NCBI GenBank assembly: GCA_937879855.1
Contig: CALFMO010000006.1
Location: forward strand, 124,001 to 188,000
From: an uncultured Acidobacteriaceae bacterium
Lineage (GTDB): Bacteria > Acidobacteriota > Terriglobia > Terriglobales > Acidobacteriaceae
DNA length: 64,000 nt
Direction of reading: 5' to 3'
Below, piece by piece: positions 42,712 through 50,659 of this stretch; positions within the stretch are counted from its first letter, which is position 1; each line of letters starts with the position of its first letter. The notes below the pieces were generated by a model. The model worked only from the letters and a program-made list of their open reading frames with translations. It searched no databases and was not told the DNA's origin. The position numbers were made by a program, and so were the translations under genes.

Positions 42712-43614
42712 TTGCCCCCTGAAAAATTCCGCGTGGCGCTGGTGCAGATGTCGTGCGGTCCGGAGCCGGAAAAGAATCTGGAGAAGGCCTTAGGCCGCGT
42801 CGCCGACGCCGCCGGACGCGGGGCCAAGGTCGTGTGCCTGCCCGAACTTTTTCAAACCCAATATTTCTGCCAGCGCGAAGATCATTCGCTGTTCGACCTG
42901 GCCGAAACGATTCCGGGACCGTCCAGCGAAAAACTGGCTGCGGCCGCGCGCAGCAATGGAGTCGTCCTCATCGCTTCGCTCTTCGAAAAACGCGCCGCCG
43001 GCGTGTATCACAACACTGCGGCCATCTTCGATAGCGACGGTTCCCTGCGCGGGCTCTACCGCAAAATGCACATCCCGGATGATCCGCTCTACTATGAAAA
43101 GTTCTATTTCACTCCCGGCGACCTCGGATTCCGCGCGCTCGACACCAGCGCCGGACGGCTGGGAACGCTTGTATGCTGGGACCAGTGGTATCCCGAGGGC
43201 GCGCGCCTGACCGCATTGCAGGGCGCAACCGTGCTGTTTTATCCCACCGCGATCGGTTGGCATCCCGCAGAGAAAGGGGAGTTCGGAGAGGCCCAGCATG
43301 ATGCCTGGCGCACCATACAACGGGGTCATGCCATTGCCAACGGTGTTTATGTTGCGGTGGTGAATCGTGTCGGCTTTGAGACCGGCAACATTCGCGGCAA
43401 ATCGGCGCCCGGCCAAGGCCTCGAATTCTGGGGCGGATCATTTTTCTGCGATCCCTTCGGCCGCGTGTTGGCCGAGGCTTCTCACGACCGCGAGGAGATC
43501 CTGGTCGGAGACGTGGATCTGAAGGCACTGGAGGATATTCGCCGCAACTGGCCTTTTCTGCGGGACCGTCGCATCGATAGCTACGCACCCATCACCAGCC
43601 GGCTACTGGATTAG
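42712..43614 (+). CDS. aguB: N-carbamoylputrescine amidase
   Basis: A 300-residue nitrilase-superfamily amidase that splits N-carbamoylputrescine to putrescine, CO2 and ammonia. The catalytic triad is visible as Glu45 ('LPELFQTQYF'), Lys118 ('YRKMHIPDD') and Cys155 ('LVCWDQWYPEGAR'). 'FYFTPGDLGF' and 'AIGWHPAEKGEFGEAQHDAWRTIQRGHAIANGVYVAVVNRVG' are diagnostic of AguB rather than other nitrilases. It starts at TTG 42712 behind GGAGG. It lies 13 bases ahead of agmatine deiminase, whose product is its substrate. Confidence 0.95.
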   Translation: MPPEKFRVALVQMSCGPEPEKNLEKALGRVADAAGRGAKVVCLPELFQTQYFCQREDHSLFDLAETIPGPSSEKLAAAARSNGVVLIASLFEKRAAGVYHNTAAIFDSDGSLRGLYRKMHIPDDPLYYEKFYFTPGDLGFRALDTSAGRLGTLVCWDQWYPEGARLTALQGATVLFYPTAIGWHPAEKGEFGEAQHDAWRTIQRGHAIANGVYVAVVNRVGFETGNIRGKSAPGQGLEFWGGSFFCDPFGRVLAEASHDREEILVGDVDLKALEDIRRNWPFLRDRRIDSYAPITSRLLD

Positions 43615-43627
43615 GAAACCTCCCCCT

Positions 43628-44785
43628 GTGTCCCCTAAATCGCGAAAATCTTCAAGTAAAACTTCAACTGCGGGGGATGCGCAGGGTGCAGCCGGCCACG
43701 GCTACCGCATGCCGGCGGAATGGGAACCTCATGCCGCTACTTGGCTGGCGTGGCCGCACCATCAAGATGACTGGCCAGAGAAGTTCGAGCCGATCCCGTG
43801 GGTCTATGCCGAGATCATCCGCAATTTGGCGAAACACGAGCGCGTCGACCTGATCGTGAAGAACCCGGCTGCGGCAAGACAAGCGCGTAACGTTCTGGAA
43901 CGCGCCGACGCCCTGACCACCAACGTCCATTTTCACCGCTGGCCCACGGACCGCGTCTGGCTGCGTGATTCCGGCTGCATTTTCCTGACGCCACAGAAGA
44001 GCTCTAGCCATCCGGACAGCCGGGGGCGGCTGTCCCCATATAAAGAGCAAAGTCTTGCCCTCAAGTTTCGCTTTAACGCCTGGGCGAAATACTCCAACTG
44101 GCGGAAGGACGAAAAAATCGGCAGCCTGATGGCCAAGGCCGCCCACGCCAAGGAACTTCGGCCTCACGCCATGGGTGAGCGCATGGTGCTGGAAGGCGGA
44201 TCGATCGACGTGAACGGAATGGGAACCGTTCTCGCCACCGAAGAATGTCTTCTCAGCAAAATTCAGGAGCGCAATCCACAAATGGCGCGCATCCATTACG
44301 AAAAAGCCTTCGCCGACTATCTGGGCGCGCCGCACACTATCTGGCTGGGACGCGGCATCGTCGGCGACGATACTCACGGTCACGTTGACGACCTCACCCG
44401 CTTTGTATCGCGGGACACAGTCGTCACGATGGTTGAGCCCGATTCCAAGGACGAGAATCATGCTCCGCTTCAGGCCAACCTGCGCCGCCTGCAAGTCGCA
44501 CGCGATCAGAACGGAAGGCAGTTGACTGTCGTCGAGCTACCCATGCCGCAGCCGGTAATCTTCGAAGGCCGCCGGCTTCCTGCAAGCTATGCCAATTTTT
44601 ACATTGCGAATGGCGTGGTGCTCGTTCCCGTGTTCAATCGCCGGAACGACCGCATCGCGCTTAACACGCTGACTCACCTGTTCCCTGCCCGAGAGATCGT
44701 GCCCATTTATTCTGGAGATTTCATCTGGGGCCTGGGAGCGATGCACTGTATGACGCAACAGCAGCCGGCGGAAAAACAGCCGTGA
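43628..44785 (+). CDS. aguA: Agmatine deiminase with a repeat-derived insertion
   Basis: A 385-residue guanidine-modifying enzyme that turns agmatine into N-carbamoylputrescine. Motifs are 'MPAEWEPHAATWLAWPHHQDDW', 'DRVWLRDSG', 'FNAWAKYSNW', 'LEGGSIDVNGMGTVLATEECLL', 'GIVGDDTHGHVDDLTRFV' and the C-terminal nucleophile Cys in 'GLGAMHCMTQQQP'. Between RDSG and FNAW it is about 16 residues longer than usual. The extra DNA contains a hairpin (44014-44035) matching the genome's dispersed repeat, kept in frame. The start is GTG 43628. It forms an operon with aguB. Confidence 0.95.
   Translation: MSPKSRKSSSKTSTAGDAQGAAGHGYRMPAEWEPHAATWLAWPHHQDDWPEKFEPIPWVYAEIIRNLAKHERVDLIVKNPAAARQARNVLERADALTTNVHFHRWPTDRVWLRDSGCIFLTPQKSSSHPDSRGRLSPYKEQSLALKFRFNAWAKYSNWRKDEKIGSLMAKAAHAKELRPHAMGERMVLEGGSIDVNGMGTVLATEECLLSKIQERNPQMARIHYEKAFADYLGAPHTIWLGRGIVGDDTHGHVDDLTRFVSRDTVVTMVEPDSKDENHAPLQANLRRLQVARDQNGRQLTVVELPMPQPVIFEGRRLPASYANFYIANGVVLVPVFNRRNDRIALNTLTHLFPAREIVPIYSGDFIWGLGAMHCMTQQQPAEKQP
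44014..44036. repeat. REP-like hairpin inside aguA
   Basis: GGACAGCC (44014-44021), loop of six, GGCTGTCC (44028-44035). The right arm lies within GGCGGCTGTCCC, the complement of the intergenic GGGACAGCCGCC unit at 41551. It is translated as part of aguA. Confidence 0.7.
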
Positions 44786-44905
44786 GCTATCCGCTTTCAG
44801 CCGTCAGCCAAATCGTAAACACTGGTGGTGTAAATTATTTTCTGATTTCAAGAATGAAAGACTCGTGCTTTGACTGACAGCTGACGGCTGACAGCTGAAA
44901 GCTCA
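44783..44905. repeat. Paired inverted GCTGACAGCT repeat blocks
   Basis: Blocks at 44783-44811 and 44874-44905 are inverted relative to each other around an AT-rich 60-base core. The pair fills the space between aguA and the TMEM175-like gene and could form one large hairpin. Confidence 0.75.
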
Positions 44906-44906
44906 C

Positions 44907-45494
44907 ATGCCAGAGATGACCACAGGTCGGCTGGAAGCCTTCAGTGATGGCGTGATTGCCATCATCGTTACCATCATGGTGCTGGAACTGCGCGCGCCAT
45001 CGCAGCCCACACTGGCGGCGCTGTGGAAAGTTGCACCCATCTTCGTGAGCTACGCGCTGAGCTTCCTTGTCGTGGCCATCATGTGGGTAAACCACCATCA
45101 CCTGATCCACGCTGTTCATCAAGTCACGGCTCGGCTTCTGTGGAGCAATTTGTATCTTCTGTTCTGGATGTCACTGGTCCCGTTCGTTACCGACTATCTG
45201 GGAAAGAATTATCGCCAACCGATGGCGGTAGCCCTTTATGGCCTGGACCTCACCCTGTGTGCCTCGGCGTTCTACTTGTTGCGGATCATCCTGGTCGAGC
45301 AGGACCGCCTCAATTCGGGGTTAGCGGAGTATCACATGTCCGTCCAGCGCAAGAATGCTTTTTCGGGGGCACTCTATTTGCTGTCGGTCCCACTCGCATA
45401 TGTCTCGATCTTTCTTTCGTTTTTTATCTTTGTCCTGATTCCAGCGATGTACTTCTTGCCAGAAAAAAAGTTAACGGGACAACATGGTGAGTAA
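44907..45494 (+). CDS. TMEM175/DUF1211-family potassium channel-like protein
   Basis: A 195-residue protein with six hydrophobic helices. The first helix carries 'GRLEAFSDGVIAIIVTIMVLEL', the R-x3-FSD signature that builds the pore filter in bacterial TMEM175 K+ channels. Further helices are 'LSFLVVAIMWVNHHHLIHAV', 'LYLLFWMSLVPFVTDYLG' and 'YVSIFLSFFIFVLIPAMYF'. The length fits the bacterial single-repeat form, which works as a tetramer. ATG 44907 directly follows a palindromic repeat with no ribosome site. Confidence 0.88.
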   Translation: MPEMTTGRLEAFSDGVIAIIVTIMVLELRAPSQPTLAALWKVAPIFVSYALSFLVVAIMWVNHHHLIHAVHQVTARLLWSNLYLLFWMSLVPFVTDYLGKNYRQPMAVALYGLDLTLCASAFYLLRIILVEQDRLNSGLAEYHMSVQRKNAFSGALYLLSVPLAYVSIFLSFFIFVLIPAMYFLPEKKLTGQHGE

Positions 45495-45598
45495 AGAGTG
45501 GCGCCGGCACCTTGCCGGCTGGCGCGGGAGCCTGCCCTGAGCGTGTCGAAGGGGCATCCTCGCCCTCGCTTCGTCAGACAATCAGCTGTTGTGGGATT

Positions 45599-46060
45599 CT
45601 ACTTCTGATATAGCGTCGGCTGCGGGCCTTTTTCCAGCGTCTCGCGGTCCCAGATCAATCCGTCGCGCGTGTAGCTGGCTATTTCGAAGTCTTGCGTCAG
45701 TTCCAGCGCGTCGGTCGGACAGGCATCTTCGCACAGCCCGCAGAACATGCAGCGGCTTAGATCGTAAGTGAAGTTGGTGAGTTCTTTGCGGCGGGTTTTT
45801 TCGTTGCGCTCGCTTGATACCACAATCAAATGCTCAGGACATGCCAGAGCGCACAGATCACAGGCAATACACATTGTCTCGTCTGTGTCGGGGTTGACGT
45901 TCAGCCGCGGCGCCCCTCGAAATCGCTCCGCCACTTGCGGCCGCTCCAGTGGATACTGCTCCGTATAGATTTCCTTGGGATCTTGATAGCGGAAGGTAAC
46001 CTTCAGCCCTTGAAACAGGTCGACGAGGAACACTTTGCGGAGCAAACTCGGCATGCCCAT
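45599..46060 (-). CDS. nuoI: NADH-quinone oxidoreductase subunit I
   Basis: A 153-residue ferredoxin-like subunit of complex I. Two [4Fe-4S] motifs are present: 'CIACDLCALACPEHL' and 'CMFCGLCEDACPTDALELT'. The N-terminal amphipathic stretch 'FQGLKVTFRYQDPKEIYTEQYP' anchors it to the membrane arm. It is full length, but no other nuo gene is near, so it must join subunits encoded elsewhere or serve another ferredoxin role. ATG 46060 lies nine bases after a TAATCT -10-like element and lacks a ribosome site. Confidence 0.92.
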   Translation of the reverse strand: MGMPSLLRKVFLVDLFQGLKVTFRYQDPKEIYTEQYPLERPQVAERFRGAPRLNVNPDTDETMCIACDLCALACPEHLIVVSSERNEKTRRKELTNFTYDLSRCMFCGLCEDACPTDALELTQDFEIASYTRDGLIWDRETLEKGPQPTLYQK

Positions 46061-46245
46061 GATGAGGCTAGATTACCACTATCCGGCGAATCGCCAAAGC
46101 CGGTCACATGGGCCATTCCCCTTGAACATTGCCCCTGACAGTTTTTATTTCCAAACGTCTAATTGGATAAGACGGTCTTAAGGCTAGAGACCGGCATGGG
46201 GGAACTTTTCAGGCGGTCCATCCGTACCTTTGAAAAGAGGATGTC

Positions 46246-46401
46246 ATGAAGGCCTACTTTACAAACCTGCCAACGCGCGTCTGGATACTGCTGGTGGTTC
46301 CGGCGGTCATGATTGCCTATCCGGTAGTGCGCTGCGTGATCCCAGCTCTAGTGCATGCGGTGGTGCCGGAAGCCGTGCGGACTGTACTGAGCATGATCTA
46401 A
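46246..46401 (+). CDS. 51-residue single-pass membrane peptide
   Basis: MKAYFTNLPTRVWILLVVP begins this small protein: a short basic N-terminus, one hydrophobic helix (about residues 13-40) and a short tail ending 'VLSMI'. GAGG (46237-46240) sits six bases before ATG 46246. Hydropathy and ribosome site make it a believable small gene. Function unknown; unrecognised. Confidence 0.5.
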   Translation: MKAYFTNLPTRVWILLVVPAVMIAYPVVRCVIPALVHAVVPEAVRTVLSMI

Positions 46402-46482
46402 ACTACGCTGTGAAGTTTGAGCGCCCTGCCCAAGAGTTTCCCGCAATGCCGTCGATTCCTGCATGCAGGTGAACCCGCTAAA

Positions 46483-47007
46483 ATGCCAGTGGAGCGTCTC
46501 CCGGTGTCCCCACAAAAAGCAGCCACAGGCGGCCAGCCGAAGACCCAAGACCTAACACCCAAGACAGACGAGTTCTGGATGGAGGAAGCCCTGCGCTGCG
46601 CTCAACGCGGCCTCGAAGCTGGAGAAGTCCCCGTCGGGGCGGTCGTAGTGTGCGACGGCCGAATCGTTGGCCGCGGATGGAATCGCAACCTCACGGACTC
46701 CGATCCCACCGCTCATGCCGAGATTGTAGCCCTGCGCGAAGCCGGTGCCGCGGTTGGTAACCACCGTCTGGAAGACTGCGAACTGTTTGCTACAATTGAA
46801 CCATGCGCCATGTGCGCTGGCGCCATGGTTCATGCACGTATTCGCCGCCTGGTGTATGGCGCGGATGATCCTAAAGCGGGCGCGGTGCATTCGGTCATGG
46901 CCGTCCTGAACCATCCGCAATTGAACCATAGGATCGAGGTTCGCAGCGGAGTGCTGGCCGGCCGCAGCGCGGAAGTGCTGCAATCGTTCTTTAGAAACCG
47001 TCGTTAG
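46483..47007 (+). CDS. tadA: tRNA-specific adenosine deaminase
   Basis: TadA changes A34 to inosine in tRNA-Arg. Zinc and catalytic motifs are 'DPTAHAEIVALREAG' and 'ATIEPCAMCAGAMVHARI', followed by 'YGADDPKAGAVHSV' and 'AEVLQSFFRNRR'. Homology runs from 'DEFWMEEALRCAQRGLEAGEVPVGAVVV', so the start lies before 46567. ATG 46483 is used here, but it overlaps a TAAAAT -10-like hexamer, and GTG 46504 is possible. The preceding codons are low-complexity 'AAGACC...CCAAGAC' DNA. It lies beside the tRNA-Ser fragment. Confidence 0.88.
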   Translation: MPVERLPVSPQKAATGGQPKTQDLTPKTDEFWMEEALRCAQRGLEAGEVPVGAVVVCDGRIVGRGWNRNLTDSDPTAHAEIVALREAGAAVGNHRLEDCELFATIEPCAMCAGAMVHARIRRLVYGADDPKAGAVHSVMAVLNHPQLNHRIEVRSGVLAGRSAEVLQSFFRNRR

Positions 47008-47070
47008 TCGTCAGTCGCTGGCGAAAAGGGTTGGATTGACGCGTAAGCTCAAATCCTCACCTGAGCGCTG

Positions 47071-47135
47071 TCATTGCGAGCGCAGCGAGGAATCTGCTGG
47101 GGATGACGGCCGATAGCTGATAGCCGACAGCTGTT
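47071..47135. repeat. Dispersed repeats: TCATTGCGAGCGCAGCGAGG and GATAGCTGATAGCC
   Basis: TCATTGCGAGCGCAGCGAGG (from about 47070) is a palindromic unit seen in many bacterial genomes. It is followed at 47101-47135 by the GCTGATAGC family also found at four other places in this window. Confidence 0.65.
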
Positions 47136-47139
47136 TTCC

Positions 47140-47192
47140 GGAGAGGTGCGTGAGTGGTTGAAACGATCCGCCTCGAAAGCGGATCGTACTGC
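47140..47192 (+). pseudogene. 5' fragment of tRNA-Ser(CGA)
   Basis: GGAGAGG (47140-47146) is the 5' acceptor strand, followed by TG, a D arm (CGT...ACG), and a perfect anticodon arm: TCCGC (47167-47171), loop CTCGAAA with anticodon CGA (47174-47176), GCGGA (47179-47183). After the start of the variable region the tRNA ends. No TTCGA T-loop, no CCTCTCC 3' acceptor strand and no CCA occur downstream. It marks the left edge of the accessory island and looks like an integration scar beside tadA. Confidence 0.75.
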
Positions 47193-47445
47193 CCTACGCC
47201 ATTGCAAACAAACCACTTAATTTGCCGATTATACCCGAAAGTGCCGTTTATCCGGCGAATTTTGAACAATTTTGAACATAATTTTCCTGCCGATTATTTG
47301 ATTCCCTCTTGACGTAGCACAGAGGCCTGTCGTTCGGGCAACAATCCGAGCAGCCACTCGTCGAAATGCCGCGGCGGTGCTGCCGAGCAGTTGCCGCCAT
47401 AATCGCTTCTGGGTGCAACATTCGCTGACTAATCCTGTCGGTTAA
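47193..47445. other. Island left flank, no gene seen
   Basis: About 250 bases of lower-GC DNA. GCCGATTAT occurs twice (47221 and 47288) and ATTTTGAACA twice in tandem (about 47260-47280). No att-like match to the tRNA was found. Confidence 0.4.
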
Positions 47446-48061
47446 CGCAGGACTCGACATAGGCCGTTGCTCCTGCTAAATCTGGGCTTGGGCGCAGTCG
47501 TGTACGAGCCTGATGGCAACACGCCTCCCGATTTCTTGGTCAATGGAACAATTGCTGTCGAAGTGCGCCGTCTGAACCAGAATGAAATAATCGAGTCAGG
47601 GCATCGCGGGCTCGAAGTAACTCAGATTCCTCTCGATGCTGGAGTGCGGAAGTTGGGTAGTGTCCTAATACTTAGGACACTACCCGGAAGTTGCTAGCAT
47701 CGCTCGGTCCCTCACAACCAGGTGTCAGCTGGTTCGTTTGCTACGATTTTCGGTCGGCCACTACCCGAGTGGAAGGAACTGCGTTCCGCGTTGCGTGAGT
47801 ATCTGCTGACCTTCGGTGCCAACCCAGTACCGAAAGGGAGTTCTCTGCTACGATCCTCTGCTTCGCGATCGACTCGTAAAACGCAACTCGCTGAGTACGC
47901 GTCAGATGACGATGGTCTTTGCAAAGTTCTCGATGATGGTTCGTGCCACTCGCTCGCAGGTATTGACCTCGACGTCGGTCGCTACCCAAAAGGACCGGGA
48001 CGAATTCGTGCAATCCATAGCCAAAGCTGGCACATTGGATATCCATTCGTGGGGGCCGCGT
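47446..48061 (+). pseudogene. Frameshifted gene, unknown family, broken by a palindromic insertion
   Basis: Three frames carry successive pieces of one protein: 'LLLNLGLGAVVYEPDGNTPPDFLVNGTIAVEVRRLNQN...DAGVRKL' (to 47655); then, after removing the 38-base insertion, 'LASLGPSQPGVSWFVCYDF'; then, after a one-base shift near 47755, 'RRPLPEWKELRSALREYLLTFGANPVPKG'. The 5' end is missing and the 3' part is scrambled. The 'PDFLVNGTIAVEVRR' stretch resembles small nuclease-like folds, but the family is not certain. Confidence 0.65.
47656..47684. mobile_element. 29-base palindromic element with 9-base target duplication
   Basis: Arms GGTAGTGTCCTAA (47656-47668) and TTAGGACACTACC (47672-47684) flank the bases TAC. 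CGGAAGTTG occurs immediately on both sides (47647-47655 and 47685-47693). Deleting the element plus one CGGAAGTTG restores the reading frame of the surrounding gene remnant. It is therefore a real insertion, most simply a transposon reduced to its two terminal inverted repeats. Confidence 0.8.
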
Positions 48062-48562
48062 GAGTTTACTGATGGTCCCTATTTACTCGAAGCGCCTTGG
48101 CGTCCGACATGGGATTTAGACACATGGGAAAGCGATGAATGGAATGGGTGCACAGTGCCAAGGAGATTCCCAGTAAGCGAGTACCACTGGGAGTCTCATT
48201 TGGATCTGACCTTACCTGACGGGCACATTGAACTGCTGCCGTCACCATGGATCATGCGCACGCTGGGTTTACGGAAAAACCTTCAGTGCGGGGGTACGTA
48301 TCACGATTCGTTTGGAGACGTGCAGTTCCTTTACGGCCGAAGTGCGAGGGATGGACGGTTTGCTTTCTTTAAACATGGCTCATTCACCGCTTATCTCAAG
48401 GGTGAATCGCTCGAACCAGTATGGTTATATCTCAACGAACGCAATTCAATAATCGGGGGAACGGCCGCTGCATGGCGGCGAACAGAGGGTGTGGCGTGGC
48501 TACAGGGGAATACCGTTCGCACCGCGACTTGGCGGCACGATCAAACAAGAAAGCAGAAATAA
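48062..48562 (+). pseudogene. 3' fragment of an unidentified protein
   Basis: An open stretch reading 'EFTDGPYLLEAPWRPTWDLDTWES...HLDLTLPDGHIELLPSPWIMRTLGLRK...GSFTAYLKGESLEPVWLYLNERNSIIGG' and ending in a basic tail. No start fits and it joins the preceding debris without a boundary. The 'Y/FLxxxxLxxVWxxLxE' near its end is reminiscent of the C-termini of large defence NTPases, a weak impression only. Confidence 0.45.
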
Positions 48563-48619
48563 CGATTGAATGGATGTGCACAGTTCCGACAAGAGTCTAC
48601 GTAGATACTCGAGGCGACT

Positions 48620-50653
48620 CTATGAAACGGCAGCCGTCATCGCCTTGAGCATTTCGGGTATTTCCTCTTCTCTTATCTTTACTTGGGCGCCATGGCGAAT
48701 CGGATACGCGAGACAATTACTTGCGACCTGCGAGAGCACTGAGTCTTGCTCGATGCGCCGGGACAACCAGCGGTGTATCCAATAGGAGCCGATCATCCTT
48801 GTCTTTGTGCGGGGATCGCTCTGCGGAATAATGTACTGCGGTCTCGTTTCAAGCCCCAAGAGCAATCCTCGAAAATTCTCAGCCAAGGGAATGCCGTACA
48901 CGATACGTCGATTGCCGTGTTTTAAGAGCAGGTCGCTAGGCAAACCGACAAGAGTCAAGGCCTCTCTCATTTTTCGCATCAACGGATTGACGCCCTCGCC
49001 AAAAATGCTGTTGACCTTTCTTCCTTGTTTGGATCGACCTAGCAGCGCGTCTGCCAACCGGACGGATTCCTTACTGAAATGGAAAGATCCAAACCCCTGG
49101 CTCGTTCCAAGTTCTTCGTACCGCAGATATAAGCCTGTCTTTCCACCAACCACCTCGGCGGGCAACTTGACGCGGTTGTATTGACTAGATCCATTTCCGT
49201 AGAGGCTCGTCGTACATAGCAGCACGAGTCGAGGAATTCTCTGTACTTTCTTTCCCTTCATGCCGGAGGCAATTACGCTAACCTGATCTGCATACCTTTT
49301 TGCGTAAGCTCGAACCACTTCGGGGCTACCCATGAGCAGACAGGTCAGTTTACCTCCTAAAATTGCGTTGTATGGCGCAACAGCGCCGCAGACCATGACG
49401 TCCATCATGCCAATGCCAACACGCTCTGCCTTACCGAATCGCACAACCCGTTTCAACGCATCCCGAACATTCGGCTGTTGAAGAACTCGGCGTAATTCTT
49501 TCTTTGAGAGAGACTCAAGATTTGCCTTCTCCAGAACCCGCTGGACGTCCAGGAGGGCGGCCAGCCGATTGCACCGTTTGCTCCGATATAAGTATGTTTC
49601 AGCCAGAGCAGTCCAATCTTTACTGGTACGTGCTTTGCCACTCTTATGGGCGGCGCTTTCCGGACTCTTGCGATGCCGCTTTATCGCCCTTACTGCCTCC
49701 GTACGAAGCTTCGTGGTTACCATCGGAGACGTTGCTCTGAGGTCTCTAGAGGTGAGCAAACCATCCTTTATAAGGTCGGCGGTGTGAATTCCTTTTAGAA
49801 AATCTCGCATATGTCCAAGTAGGCAACGAATCGTTTTCCTGTCGGGATTGGCGGTCAAAGCGGCAACCGCAGTGTCGGAATCCCATCCGATCCACTTGTC
49901 ACGAATCGACTGCTGAATGACTGAACTTGCCAGAGCCGCAATCCCAATTACCGGGTGACCAGGAACCGCACGGTCACGAACCAGAATCATGAGGTTACGC
50001 CCCGGCACGCTGCGATAAATGTTGACCCATGTATGGCGAAAATATCGCCAAATGTCATTCAATCGCAGCCCTGTCTCGGAGCAAACCGCATCTGGAGTCA
50101 CAAACTGCAGATATGGATCGATGATTCCCGCCAGACAGCGAGTTCGCTCATGCGGATCTTGATGCCTTGATGCTCGACGGAGTCTGAGAGCAAGGTCTTC
50201 GCCGTCCCGAACCACGGAATAGATGGAATGCCAGCCCTTGGGCGTGAGCCGTCTCCGCTCCATCCCTTTGATGAACTCCTGTACGGACGGTTCACTGAGT
50301 TGTGCGTCACGTTCAATCAGGTGCTTCTGGCGAATCCGGTCCTTCTGAAGAACAACGGATTCATCGTGCTTTTCGGGGGGAAGCAGAACGATTTTCGAGT
50401 GCCGGTTCTCGACGGACCATCCGTGCAATGCAAGGTCGATCAGCAGATTGCATACCAACATTAGTCTGAGTTCGTCGATCGTCGGCAGTTCAAGGTATCC
50501 GCAGGCTTCCGCCCGGAGTTGCCTGACCTTTTCGGCAAGGTTCTCAGTGGAATGAAATGCACGTCTAAGCCGTCGGCAAAACAGAACTAGTTTGGCCTGA
50601 AGACGGCCGACATCGGGAGCAATCGGAATGGCTTGATTCACACATTTCAACAT
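48620..50653 (-). CDS. DUF4338 protein, DruA-type (Druantia-like)
   Basis: A 677-residue protein. The DUF4338/DruA signature begins near residue 229 ('VPGHPVIGIAALASSVIQQSIRDKWIGW'). It continues with 'CGAVAPYNAILGGKLTCLLMGSPEVVRAY' (about 425-453), 'LCTTSLYGNGSSQYNRVKLPAE' (about 475-495), 'GFGSFHFSKESVRLADALLG', 'VNSIFGEGVNPLMRKMREAL' and 'NRRIVYGIPLAENFRGLLLGL'. DruA is one of the Druantia type I anti-phage proteins; its biochemistry is not established. The N-terminal 220 residues are helical. It follows the GHKL ATPase by six bases in a two-gene unit. Confidence 0.85.
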   Translation of the reverse strand: MLKCVNQAIPIAPDVGRLQAKLVLFCRRLRRAFHSTENLAEKVRQLRAEACGYLELPTIDELRLMLVCNLLIDLALHGWSVENRHSKIVLLPPEKHDESVVLQKDRIRQKHLIERDAQLSEPSVQEFIKGMERRRLTPKGWHSIYSVVRDGEDLALRLRRASRHQDPHERTRCLAGIIDPYLQFVTPDAVCSETGLRLNDIWRYFRHTWVNIYRSVPGRNLMILVRDRAVPGHPVIGIAALASSVIQQSIRDKWIGWDSDTAVAALTANPDRKTIRCLLGHMRDFLKGIHTADLIKDGLLTSRDLRATSPMVTTKLRTEAVRAIKRHRKSPESAAHKSGKARTSKDWTALAETYLYRSKRCNRLAALLDVQRVLEKANLESLSKKELRRVLQQPNVRDALKRVVRFGKAERVGIGMMDVMVCGAVAPYNAILGGKLTCLLMGSPEVVRAYAKRYADQVSVIASGMKGKKVQRIPRLVLLCTTSLYGNGSSQYNRVKLPAEVVGGKTGLYLRYEELGTSQGFGSFHFSKESVRLADALLGRSKQGRKVNSIFGEGVNPLMRKMREALTLVGLPSDLLLKHGNRRIVYGIPLAENFRGLLLGLETRPQYIIPQSDPRTKTRMIGSYWIHRWLSRRIEQDSVLSQVASNCLAYPIRHGAQVKIREEEIPEMLKAMTAAVS

Positions 50654-50659
50654 GAGGCT

